DNA of 8,920 nt from Ilumatobacter sp. (GTDB lineage Bacteria; Actinomycetota; Acidimicrobiia; Acidimicrobiales; Ilumatobacteraceae), in NCBI GenBank assembly GCA_029263275.1, contig JAJCXU010000344.1, forward strand, positions 1-8,920. The letters are read 5' to 3'. Made by a program: the position numbers and the translations under genes. Shown here in pieces: positions 1-5,525 of this stretch (position 1 is its first letter; each line of letters begins with the position of its first letter). Below the pieces are notes generated by a model that saw only the letters and a program-made list of their open reading frames with translations, was not told the DNA's origin and did not search any database.

Positions 1-695
1 CCGTGCCCTGGTACGACGCCAAGCTCTATGCCGCCACTCAGGTCGTCGACGAAGCCCGCCATGTCGAAGTGTTCGGGCGATACCTCGACGAGAAGATGGA
101 CGGTGGCTATCAAGTCAACGCTCACCTCCGGATGCTGCTCGACGACATCATCAACGACAGCCGGTGGGACATGACCTATCTCGGCATGCAGGTGATGGTC
201 GAAGGCCTCGCCCTCGCTGCGTTCGGGTTCATGCACCAGATGACCGACGAGCCGCTCCTCAAGAAGCTGCTCCGCTATGTGATGGCCGACGAGGCGCGTC
301 ACGTGGCCTTCGGCGTGCTCTCGCTCAAAGAGGTGTACGACGAGATGTCCGACGCCGAGATGATGGACCGTCAAGAGTTCGCATTCGAGGCAGCGGTGCG
401 CATGCGCGACCGTTTCCTCTCGCAGGAAGTGTGGGAGCGCATGGGCGTCGCCCCCAAGGACGTCCTGCCGATCGTGCTCCGTGACCCGACGCGTGATGTG
501 TTCCAGCAGATGCTTTTCTCGAAGATCGTGCCGAACAGCAAGAAGCTCGGATTGCTCGATCGGAATGACCAGTGGCTGCGCCGCCGCTTCGAAGAGATGG
601 GCGTCATTCAGTTCGAAGACTGGGAAGACACCGGCGAGGAATACCTCAAGTTCGAACTCGGCAGCGACGCCCCCGACCCCATGGCCAACCACTAA
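1..695 (+). CDS. Ferritin-like di-iron domain protein, 3' part (5' end outside window)
   Basis: The open frame enters from the left edge and ends at TAA 693-695. The first in-frame GTG (position 3) is unlikely to be the true start, because the first helix of the four-helix bundle is missing. Numbering from that GTG, two E-x-x-H iron-ligand motifs are visible, both inside the word DEARH: E17/H20 and E97/H100. E68, in the helix reading MVEGLALAAF, sits where the bridging glutamate of helix 3 is expected. This is the metal-site pattern of the ferritin-like/ribonucleotide-reductase-like superfamily, whose members oxidise substrates or bind iron with a carboxylate-bridged di-iron centre. The expected first glutamate would lie upstream of the window. 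No signal peptide or membrane segment is seen, so it is probably cytoplasmic. Substrate and exact subfamily (for example AurF-like oxygenase) cannot be decided from this part. The C-terminal third, after residue 140, is charged and rich in Arg and Glu. Confidence 0.82.
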   Translation, partial: VPWYDAKLYAATQVVDEARHVEVFGRYLDEKMDGGYQVNAHLRMLLDDIINDSRWDMTYLGMQVMVEGLALAAFGFMHQMTDEPLLKKLLRYVMADEARHVAFGVLSLKEVYDEMSDAEMMDRQEFAFEAAVRMRDRFLSQEVWERMGVAPKDVLPIVLRDPTRDVFQQMLFSKIVPNSKKLGLLDRNDQWLRRRFEEMGVIQFEDWEDTGEEYLKFELGSDAPDPMANH

Positions 696-742
696 CCCCG
701 CCCCCTCTGCTAACCAGCCCCCTCTGCGGTGATCCAGTCGGA

Positions 743-785
743 GCGATGAGTCTGCGGGCGAGCGTCGCGCCACCAGGCTCATCGC
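743..785. repeat. 43-bp palindromic repeat, copy 1
   Basis: It begins GCGATGAG (743-750), has a 27-nt interior, and ends with the exact reverse complement CTCATCGC (778-785). The interior starts with TCTGCGGGCG (751-760), which makes an 18-nt left arm. The right inner arm (768-777) pairs with it apart from two mismatches and one wobble. The middle 7 nt form the loop. An outer 9-bp inverted repeat (729-737 with 789-797) extends the stem in this copy only. Three more copies with the same geometry lie at 805, 1909 and 1971. Confidence 0.85.
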
Positions 786-804
786 CTCCTGGATCACGGC
801 ACCA

Positions 805-847
805 GCGATGAGTTCGCGGGCGCGCTGTTCGATCGCAAACTCATCGC
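805..847. repeat. 43-bp palindromic repeat, copy 2
   Basis: It has the same outer arms GCGATGAG (805-812) and CTCATCGC (840-847), again exactly 27 nt apart, and starts 62 nt after the start of copy 1. The inner left arm reads TTCGCGGGCG. At its second position C is replaced by T relative to the consensus, and the partner base on the right arm is A instead of G, so base pairing is kept. The linker from copy 1 is 19 nt (786-804). Confidence 0.85.
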
Positions 848-888
848 CACGTTGAGATCGCTCGTGGATACGCTGGCGCAACCGACTC

Positions 889-917
889 CCTCCGTCCCGT
901 TGACTTCAACACGGAGG
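889..917 (+). promoter_or_regulatory. Hairpin that buries the Shine-Dalgarno of the 923 gene
   Basis: CCTCCGT (889-895) is perfectly complementary to ACGGAGG (911-917), and inside it GTTG (899-902) pairs with CAAC (907-910) around an ACTT loop. The result is an 11-bp stem with one 3-nt bulge (CCC, 896-898). The ribosome binding site GGAGG (913-917), 5 nt before ATG 923, lies wholly in the 3' strand of the stem. By inference, translation of the downstream gene is low unless the stem is opened by a ligand, protein, temperature or another RNA. Which of these applies cannot be seen. Confidence 0.6.
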
Positions 918-922
918 AACAG

Positions 923-1915
923 ATGCATCATCTGTCACCTGACGCTCTCGATCTGTTCGAGGCGCACCACGGAGTCGCCGCTCGTTCTGCTCTGATCGAG
1001 CTCGGTGTCTCGCCCCATCTCATCAAGCGGTTGCGAAGGGCGGGCATCTTGCGTGACGTGCTCACCGGCGTGTACCACCTGCGTGGGCAGTCGCTGACGT
1101 TCGCGGGCCGTTGCGCTGCGGTCTGTGCCGCTCATCCGGAAATTGTGATCGCGGGTCCGACGGCCGGACGCCTGTGGCAGTTTCGTGGGCTTCGTTCTCG
1201 CCTCAAGGTGCACGTGATTGCCCCGCCAGCGAGCCAACCCATGATCGCCCCCTGGGTTGAGTCCTACCGCACCGCAGCGATCGATCATGAGCGTGATGTG
1301 GTGCACCGACCTGATGGGATCTCGCTGACGACGCGAGCTCGAACGGCGCTCGACCTCGCTCGCTGGTTGAGCGACGACGACCTGCTCTCGGTGATCGAAC
1401 AGGTTGCGCATGACGGGGATGTCGGAGTCGACGAGTTCATCGCGGTCGCCGCCGATTGGATCTCATCGCAACGACCCTGGCTCAACAGGTATCTCCGTCT
1501 GGTAGTCAGCCGCCTTGACGGTGCGGCCGAATCGCATCCCGAGGTGTTGCTCGGACGCCGATTGCAGGCGGCCGGAGTCGTCGGATTGGTGCGGCAGCAT
1601 CGCATCGAGCTTCCGGGGTATGGGCACGCGCGTTTCGATCTTGCCGTTCCGCGCTTGCGCTGGGCCATCGAGGTCGATGTGTTTCCGACACATGCCGAGA
1701 CGGCGGGCAAGGCTCGGGACGGTCGCCGTGATCGCTCGGCGAGCAGACTTGGCTGGGAGACGACTCGGCTTGGTCCCGACCGCTTCGGGGCTGCGCTCCC
1801 CGCAACAGTTGCCGAGCTTGTCGTCACCTATCGCACGCTCCAGTCGGAGTGGGCGGCAGCTTCCCCGCCATCCAAACACCTGTCAGGGGCGCCCCAACGA
1901 CGAACGCAGCGATGA
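923..1915 (+). CDS. AbiEi-like wHTH / DUF559 (Vsr-like nuclease fold) protein
   Basis: This is a 330-residue protein. Residues 10-60 look like the winged-helix 'AbiEi antitoxin N-terminal' segment common in actinobacteria: a helix pair with RSALIELGVSPHLIKRLRRAGIL, then a wing ending in LTGVYHLRG. Residues 60-150 carry the usual middle domain (AAVCAAHPE, AGPTAGRLW, TTRARTALDLA). Residues 203-300 resemble DUF559, a PD-(D/E)xK relative of Vsr endonuclease: E203, D239 in FDLAVP, E250 and D252 in AIEVD, an Arg-rich helix 264-275, and LGWETTRLGPDRF. Catalytic activity is not proven, since the E-x-D triad is a variant of E-x-K. Start ATG 923 follows GGAGG 913-917 at good spacing. No partner AbiEii-type nucleotidyltransferase toxin is adjacent, so an intact type IV toxin-antitoxin pair is not supported here. 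The gene is flanked on both sides by palindromic repeat doublets, and its last codon and stop lie inside repeat copy 3, which suggests a mobile or recently inserted unit. The tail after about residue 312 is low-complexity. Confidence 0.78.
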   Translation: MHHLSPDALDLFEAHHGVAARSALIELGVSPHLIKRLRRAGILRDVLTGVYHLRGQSLTFAGRCAAVCAAHPEIVIAGPTAGRLWQFRGLRSRLKVHVIAPPASQPMIAPWVESYRTAAIDHERDVVHRPDGISLTTRARTALDLARWLSDDDLLSVIEQVAHDGDVGVDEFIAVAADWISSQRPWLNRYLRLVVSRLDGAAESHPEVLLGRRLQAAGVVGLVRQHRIELPGYGHARFDLAVPRLRWAIEVDVFPTHAETAGKARDGRRDRSASRLGWETTRLGPDRFGAALPATVAELVVTYRTLQSEWAAASPPSKHLSGAPQRRTQR

Positions 1916-1951
1916 GAATTGGGGCGGGTAGTGCGCCCGCAGACTCATCGC
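1909..1951. repeat. 43-bp palindromic repeat, copy 3
   Basis: GCGATGAG (1909-1916) and CTCATCGC (1944-1951) are separated by 27 nt. The right inner arm CGCCCGCAGA (1934-1943) is the exact reverse complement of the left inner arm of copy 1, which defines the ideal 18-nt arms GCGATGAGTCTGCGGGCG. This copy has decayed in its left inner arm (AATTGGGGCG). The TGA stop of the upstream gene (1913-1915) falls inside its first arm, so the repeat supplies the end of that protein. Confidence 0.85.
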
Positions 1952-1970
1952 TTGGGTGCTACAGGGTCGG

Positions 1971-2013
1971 GCGATGAGTCTCTGGGCGCGAGGCGTGCTC
2001 GCAGGCTCATGAT
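1971..2013. repeat. 43-bp palindromic repeat, copy 4 (degenerate right end)
   Basis: GCGATGAG (1971-1978) is followed after 27 nt by CTCATGAT (2006-2013), where the last three bases have diverged from CTCATCGC. The inner left arm TCTCTGGGCG and inner right arm TGCTCGCAGG are still recognisable. It starts exactly 62 nt after copy 3, the same period as copies 1 and 2, with a 19-nt linker (1952-1970). Confidence 0.75.
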
Positions 2014-2055
2014 CCTCGGGTTGGGGAGGCGGAAGGGAGGGCTGGGTGTTGCGGA

Positions 2056-2061
2056 TAGATT
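2056..2061 (+). promoter_or_regulatory. -10 box for a leaderless malic enzyme mRNA
   Basis: TAGATT fits the actinobacterial -10 pattern TAnnnT and ends 9 nt before ATG 2071, so transcription would begin at or within a base or two of the start codon. No Shine-Dalgarno is present at a useful distance (the purine-rich run 2029-2040 is too far). No convincing -35 is visible. Confidence 0.45.
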
Positions 2062-2070
2062 CGGCGCCTT

Positions 2071-3477
2071 ATGTCGACGCCTCCCGCAACGCAGTACTCG
2101 ATCTCGCTCCGCGTGACTCTGGAGAACGTCCCCGGCGTGCTCGGTCGTCTTGCCGCGTCCATCGGTGAAGCGGGCGGCAACATCTACGCCGTCGATTCGT
2201 TCGTGGCGAAGGGTTCCGTCGTCGATCGGGAGATCGTGGTCAACTGCAAGAGCGTCGACCATCAGCAGGTCGTCGTCGCTGCCGTCGAGGGGACGGACGG
2301 CATCACACTCCATGAATGGTGGGACCGCACGTTCAAGATGCATGAAGGCGGCAAGATCGAGGTGCTGTCGCTCCTTCCCGTCGGCGATCAGGACGATCTG
2401 TCGATGGCCTACACGCCGGGCGTCGCACGAGTCTGCAACGCCATTGCTGCCGACGAGCGCCTCGCCGACGAGTACACGATTCGCAAGAACACCGTTGCCA
2501 TCGTTTCGGACGGCACCGCAGTGCTCGGTCTCGGCGACATCGGCCCGAAGGGCGCGATGCCGGTGATGGAGGGCAAGGCACTGCTGTTCAAGGAATTCGG
2601 TGGTGTTGACGCTTTCCCGATCTGCCTCGACGTCAACAGCCCCGAGGAGATCATCGAGACGGTCATCCGCCTCGCACCGACGTTCGGTGGCATCACCCTC
2701 GAAGACAACGCAGCACCTGGCGCGTTCCAAGTCGAGGAGGCGCTGAAGGCAGCGCTCGACATCCCGGTGTTCCACGACGATCAACACGGCACCGCAGTCG
2801 TCACCTTGGCAGCGGTCCAGAACGCCCTGCGCATCACGGGCAAGAACATGGCCGATCTGTCGATCGTGATCTCGGGCGTCGGCGCTGCCGGCGTGGCCAT
2901 CGGCAAGATTCTGCTCGGAGCCGGTGCCACCAAGATCGTCGGCGTCGACAGCAAGGGTGCGGTCTATGACGGACGCGGCGGCCTCAACAGCTGGAAGCAG
3001 TGGTTTGCCGAGAACACGAACCCCGACGGCAAGCAGGGCGAGTTGTCCGACGTGATGCACGGCGCCGACGTGTTCATCGGCGTCAGTGCACCTGATGTGC
3101 TGACCGTCGACGACATCGGCAACATGAACGCCGACCCGATCGTCTTCGCCATGGCGAACCCCGACCCGGAGATTCGCCCGGAACTCGTCGGCGACCTCGT
3201 GCGGGTGATGGGCACCGGCCGCAGCGACTACCCGAACCAGATCAACAATGTGCTGGCGTTCCCGGGCATCTTCCGCGGTGCACTCGATGCGCAGGCCACC
3301 GACATCACCGAGAACATGAAGCTGGCCGCAGCGAAGGCCATTGCCGAATCGGTGAGCGACGATGAACTGAGCGAGGTGAACATCATGCCGTCGGTGTTCG
3401 ACCGCTCGGTGTCGATGGCCGTTGCCGCTGCCGTGTCAGCGGCCGCAATCGCCGACGGCGTCAGCCGCACCAGCTGA
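2071..3477 (+). CDS. NAD(P)-dependent malic enzyme with N-terminal ACT domain
   Basis: It catalyses oxidative decarboxylation of malate to pyruvate and CO2, in the cytoplasm, feeding pyruvate and reducing power to biosynthesis. The protein has 468 residues. Residues 9-85 form an ACT domain (SLRVTLENVPGVLGRLAASIGEAGGNIYAVD), a small-molecule-sensing fold that probably makes the enzyme allosteric; the ligand is unknown. The catalytic part follows: Y114 in YTPGVA, GDIGPKGAMPVMEGKA with catalytic Lys K169, metal ligands E211 and D212 in LEDNAAPGAF, and HDDQHGTA at 235-242. It continues with the Rossmann loop GVGAAG 269-274, NPDPE 363-367, and GRSDYPNQINN with FPGIFRGALD near the C-terminus. Length and order match ACT-malic enzymes known in Actinobacteria and Firmicutes. 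NAD versus NADP preference cannot be read with confidence. Within the metal motif, the usual LEDI is LEDN here. Start ATG 2071 is chosen because the ACT domain begins directly after it and a TAnnnT box lies just upstream, suggesting a leaderless transcript. Confidence 0.93.
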   Translation: MSTPPATQYSISLRVTLENVPGVLGRLAASIGEAGGNIYAVDSFVAKGSVVDREIVVNCKSVDHQQVVVAAVEGTDGITLHEWWDRTFKMHEGGKIEVLSLLPVGDQDDLSMAYTPGVARVCNAIAADERLADEYTIRKNTVAIVSDGTAVLGLGDIGPKGAMPVMEGKALLFKEFGGVDAFPICLDVNSPEEIIETVIRLAPTFGGITLEDNAAPGAFQVEEALKAALDIPVFHDDQHGTAVVTLAAVQNALRITGKNMADLSIVISGVGAAGVAIGKILLGAGATKIVGVDSKGAVYDGRGGLNSWKQWFAENTNPDGKQGELSDVMHGADVFIGVSAPDVLTVDDIGNMNADPIVFAMANPDPEIRPELVGDLVRVMGTGRSDYPNQINNVLAFPGIFRGALDAQATDITENMKLAAAKAIAESVSDDELSEVNIMPSVFDRSVSMAVAAAVSAAAIADGVSRTS

Positions 3478-3524
3478 GCAATCAATCGGTCGCGCCCGCT
3501 CGATCTGAGCCTGACGTCGTTCAC

Positions 3525-3530
3525 TAGTCT
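3525..3530 (+). promoter_or_regulatory. -10 box for a leaderless mRNA of the 3538 gene
   Basis: TAGTCT fits TAnnnT and is followed by 7 nt and then ATG 3538. No Shine-Dalgarno precedes the start. The gene therefore probably has its own leaderless promoter, separate from the malic enzyme 60 nt upstream. Confidence 0.5.
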
Positions 3531-3537
3531 CGCCGCC

Positions 3538-4155
3538 ATGGCACACAGCTCGACACCCGCATTTCGGACGTTTCACGCTCTTCGGATCAAGGGTTTCGCT
3601 ACGGTCGACACGCTCGCCGAGATGACGACGCAGTCGGCGTCCGAGGTCGATGCGCACCTGGCAGCGATGCTCGCCGAGGGGCACGCCCAATTCCGTGCAG
3701 CGCGAGGGCTCTGGCAGCTCACACCTGACGGTCGCGTCGCGTATCCAGACCGACTCGCTGCTGACCTGGCCGGGTCTGACCTCACTCCGCTGGCGCCGTC
3801 ATACGCCACCTTCCTTGAGATCAATGGCTCCTTCAAGGAACTCTGCGGGGACTGGCAGCTGCGCAACGGAGAAGTGAACGATCACAGCGATGCGGCCTAC
3901 GACGCGGACGTGATCTCCCGCCTTGCCGCGCTCGACGAACGCGCTCAGCCCGTCGTTGCAGCCATGGGTGACGTGCTCGAACGACTCATGCCCTACGCGC
4001 CTCGTCTCGCGGACACGCTCCGTCGCCTCCAGGATGGTGAGACGAACATGTTCACGGGCGTGATGTGTGGCAGCTATCACGATGCATGGATGGAACTCCA
4101 CGAGGACTTGATCCTCACCCAGGGCATCGATCGCTCGGCCGAAGGCAGTTTCTGA
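3538..4155 (+). CDS. Winged-helix domain protein of unknown function
   Basis: This is a 205-residue soluble protein with no signal or membrane segment. Residues about 10-70 read as a winged helix-turn-helix of MarR/ArsR style: FHALRIKGFATVDTLAEMT, a recognition-helix-like SASEVDAHLAAMLAEGHAQ, then a wing GLWQLTPDGRVAY. Residues 86-205 form a second, mainly helical domain with well-ordered conserved-looking words: FLEINGSFKELCGDWQLR, NDHSDAAYDADVISRL, RLMPYAPRLADTL, and the C-terminal GSYHDAWMELHEDLILTQG. I recognise the overall type (actinobacterial MarR-like protein with an uncharacterised C-terminal domain) but no named family. It follows the malic enzyme by 60 nt on the same strand, so a role in sensing or regulating pyruvate/malate metabolism is possible, though only by position. 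The start is fixed by the leaderless promoter box and by the domain start. Confidence 0.7.
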   Translation: MAHSSTPAFRTFHALRIKGFATVDTLAEMTTQSASEVDAHLAAMLAEGHAQFRAARGLWQLTPDGRVAYPDRLAADLAGSDLTPLAPSYATFLEINGSFKELCGDWQLRNGEVNDHSDAAYDADVISRLAALDERAQPVVAAMGDVLERLMPYAPRLADTLRRLQDGETNMFTGVMCGSYHDAWMELHEDLILTQGIDRSAEGSF

Positions 4156-4193
4156 GCACCAACGACCGCTTGTGACACCATGGTGGTGACAGC

Positions 4194-4199
4194 AGGAGG
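4194..4199 (+). promoter_or_regulatory. Ribosome binding site that decides the lipoprotein start
   Basis: AGGAGG is a perfect Shine-Dalgarno 4 nt before ATG 4204. An earlier in-frame ATG (4180) lies upstream of it with no Shine-Dalgarno and no TAnnnT box. The 4204 start also gives the better signal peptide. Confidence 0.6.
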
Positions 4200-4203
4200 C
4201 GTG

Positions 4204-5433
4204 ATGCAGTGGAACCGAAACTGGGCCAGGCGATCGATCGTCCTGGTGGCTGTGTTGGCGACGAGCTGTGGTGGCGAGAGCGCCTCGACGTCGACCGACG
4301 GTGTCGTCAGCACGGACGACCAGTCCGCTGGCAGCGAAGACTCCACGAGCTACGCGGCGTCGTTCTCGGCTGATGATCCAATCGTCATCCATGCCAGTGC
4401 GCTCGCCAGCCAGTTGGTGGCAGCACTCGGCGATGACGACACGGCAGTGAGCGCCGTGCTGCGGGCGGGCGACGCCGGCTATGACGGACCGCAAATCGAA
4501 GCAGGAATCCTGGCGTCCACACTCGCCGCGGACGGCGCGATCAGCGGGGTGGATCCGCGTCGCTCAGCGTCGGGTGTCATCACGGGCTTCCGTCGGGTTC
4601 TGAAGGATCGTGCTGATCTCTTGCCGATCGAGACGTTGCGGCGAGAGGCCGCGGAGGATGCTGGCGCGCAGGACTACTGGCCGGCGGGTGCGAGTGCCAC
4701 CGCAATGATCTTGGCGCTCCATCTGGGCGGCTATTCCCAGGAGCAAATCGTCGACATCTTGATTCTCGGCGCCGTGGTTCTTGATGCCGACTATGACGGG
4801 CCCTACGCCGAGGGCGAAGAGGAGTGTGGCGGGTTCGTGATCGGGGGAAGACACGAGATTCCCCAGTTCTGCGACGCGGAGACTGGCGAGCTCTTCCCCG
4901 ACGAGGAGCAATCAGGTGGCTCCGGCGATGGCGGCACATCGGAAGAGCCGGAGAACGCAGCAGACGACGAGCAGACAGAACTCTGTGGTGGAGACTTTGC
5001 CCCGCCGTACACCGGTGTCCCCATCGTCGGCGTCGGTGCAATGTTGGAGACGGTGGTCCTCGGCCCGCTCGAAACTCCCTACTACTACAGCGAGACCGCC
5101 GGGTTCCTGGACATCGCCGCTGACGGATCATTCACGTTGGCAGCGGACACCGTCAGGTTGGCGGACATCACGATTCGCGGCGCTCCGGACAACCAGGTGT
5201 ATCGCCGCCGATTCGAGGTCGCGGGCACGATCGACCCGGCCACTGGTGACGCCGAGATCACGGGAACCGTCGACGGGACCGACCAGCTCTGGGCCGAAGG
5301 CCCAGAAACGGCAGTCAGTGCCGCTGCCAGCGGTCAGCTGGCCGTGGTCTGTGGCGACCTGGAACCGTCGGGATTCTTCATCGCCGGCTTCGTCGGCGGT
5401 CAGGGGCTTCTGGAGTTCGAAGCCCGACCGTAG
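4204..5433 (+). CDS. Secreted lipoprotein of unknown function
   Basis: From ATG 4204 it has 409 residues. The N-terminus is a type II signal peptide: charged MQWNRNWARR, hydrophobic SIVLVAVLATS, then C22 of the lipobox ATSC (Ala at -3 is permitted but less common than Leu). A Ser/Thr/Asp-rich tether (23-57) follows. Residues 58-205 are helical with two related units, GYDGPQIEAGIL (92-103) and GYSQEQIVDILI (176-187), plus DYDGPYAE (197-204), which suggests short helical repeats. An acidic Gly/Ser-rich linker (232-259) leads to a C-terminal domain (260-409) rich in beta strands (GFLDIAADGSFTLAAD, FEVAGTIDPATGDAEITGTV). Four more cysteines (208, 223, 261, 383) could form two disulfides outside the membrane. 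It is probably anchored on the outer face of the cytoplasmic membrane. I recognise no named family. An alternative in-frame start at 4180 would add eight residues. Confidence 0.75.
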   Translation: MQWNRNWARRSIVLVAVLATSCGGESASTSTDGVVSTDDQSAGSEDSTSYAASFSADDPIVIHASALASQLVAALGDDDTAVSAVLRAGDAGYDGPQIEAGILASTLAADGAISGVDPRRSASGVITGFRRVLKDRADLLPIETLRREAAEDAGAQDYWPAGASATAMILALHLGGYSQEQIVDILILGAVVLDADYDGPYAEGEEECGGFVIGGRHEIPQFCDAETGELFPDEEQSGGSGDGGTSEEPENAADDEQTELCGGDFAPPYTGVPIVGVGAMLETVVLGPLETPYYYSETAGFLDIAADGSFTLAADTVRLADITIRGAPDNQVYRRRFEVAGTIDPATGDAEITGTVDGTDQLWAEGPETAVSAAASGQLAVVCGDLEPSGFFIAGFVGGQGLLEFEARP

Positions 5434-5480
5434 ATCTTCGGTGTGGCAGATTTGAACGCGCCATTGCCGCATTCTTCACG

Positions 5481-5486
5481 TAAGTT
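5481..5486 (+). promoter_or_regulatory. Possible -10 box upstream of dapA
   Basis: TAAGTT fits TAnnnT and ends 6 nt before GTG 5493, so the predicted transcript starts at that GTG, 32 nt before dapA. No clear -35 is seen at 16-18 nt; TTGAAC at 5452-5457 is 23 nt away, which is too far. Confidence 0.4.
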
Positions 5487-5492
5487 CTTGCC

Positions 5493-5525
5493 GTGATGTT
5501 TCCCGTGTTCTGTGAGTTCTGCTGA
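5493..5525 (+). CDS. Possible 10-codon leader ORF coupled to dapA
   Basis: GTG 5493 (or ATG 5496) opens a mini-ORF, MMFPVFCEFC, that stops at TGA 5523-5525. The stop overlaps the dapA ATG as TGATG, a classic arrangement for translational coupling. dapA has no Shine-Dalgarno of its own, so a ribosome finishing the mini-ORF could restart at dapA. The mini-ORF start coincides with the start site predicted from the TAAGTT box, so it could be translated from a leaderless mRNA. It holds three Phe and two Cys but no Lys, so lysine attenuation is not supported. Such a short ORF can arise by chance. Confidence 0.3.
   Translation: MMFPVFCEFC

Larger units (their letters stand above)
696..922. other. 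Intergenic region with repeats and a structured 5' leader
   Basis: This 227-nt spacer has no gene I can support. From left to right it holds an 11-bp direct repeat, GCCCCCTCTGC, at 700-710 and 717-727. Next come two copies of a 43-bp palindromic repeat (743-785 and 805-847), and then a hairpin that covers the Shine-Dalgarno of the next gene (889-917). The first palindrome is nested in an outer 9-bp inverted repeat, GTGATCCAG 729-737 against CTGGATCAC 789-797, so nearly 70 nt could fold into one long stem. No T-tract follows it, so it is not a classical intrinsic terminator, although it may protect the upstream 3' end. Confidence 0.7.

Noticed and set aside
923..1915. Complete type IV (AbiE) toxin-antitoxin system
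   Set aside because: Only the AbiEi-like segment is present. No nucleotidyltransferase toxin lies on either side, and the C-terminus is DUF559-like instead.
743..2013. CRISPR array or tandem repeat array
   Set aside because: There are only two copies per cluster, each long palindromes with diverged interiors, separated by a gene of about 1 kb. No cas gene is present.
696..2070. REP element with its RAYT (Y1 HUH) transposase, or an insertion sequence
   Set aside because: The enclosed protein has no HUH motif or transposase catalytic domain, and no target-site duplication or terminal inverted repeat outside the doublets is evident. Mobility is kept only as a hypothesis.
1945..3060. Long open frame of 371 codons on the - strand, opposite the malic enzyme
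   Set aside because: It overlaps a gene with complete catalytic motifs, and its translation has no recognisable domain. It is a by-product of high-GC codon use.
5434..5480. Intrinsic terminator after the lipoprotein gene
   Set aside because: No stable inverted repeat followed by a T-tract is visible in this stretch.
5493..5525. Lysine attenuator for dapA
   Set aside because: The mini-ORF contains no lysine codon, and no pair of competing hairpins with a T-tract is present.
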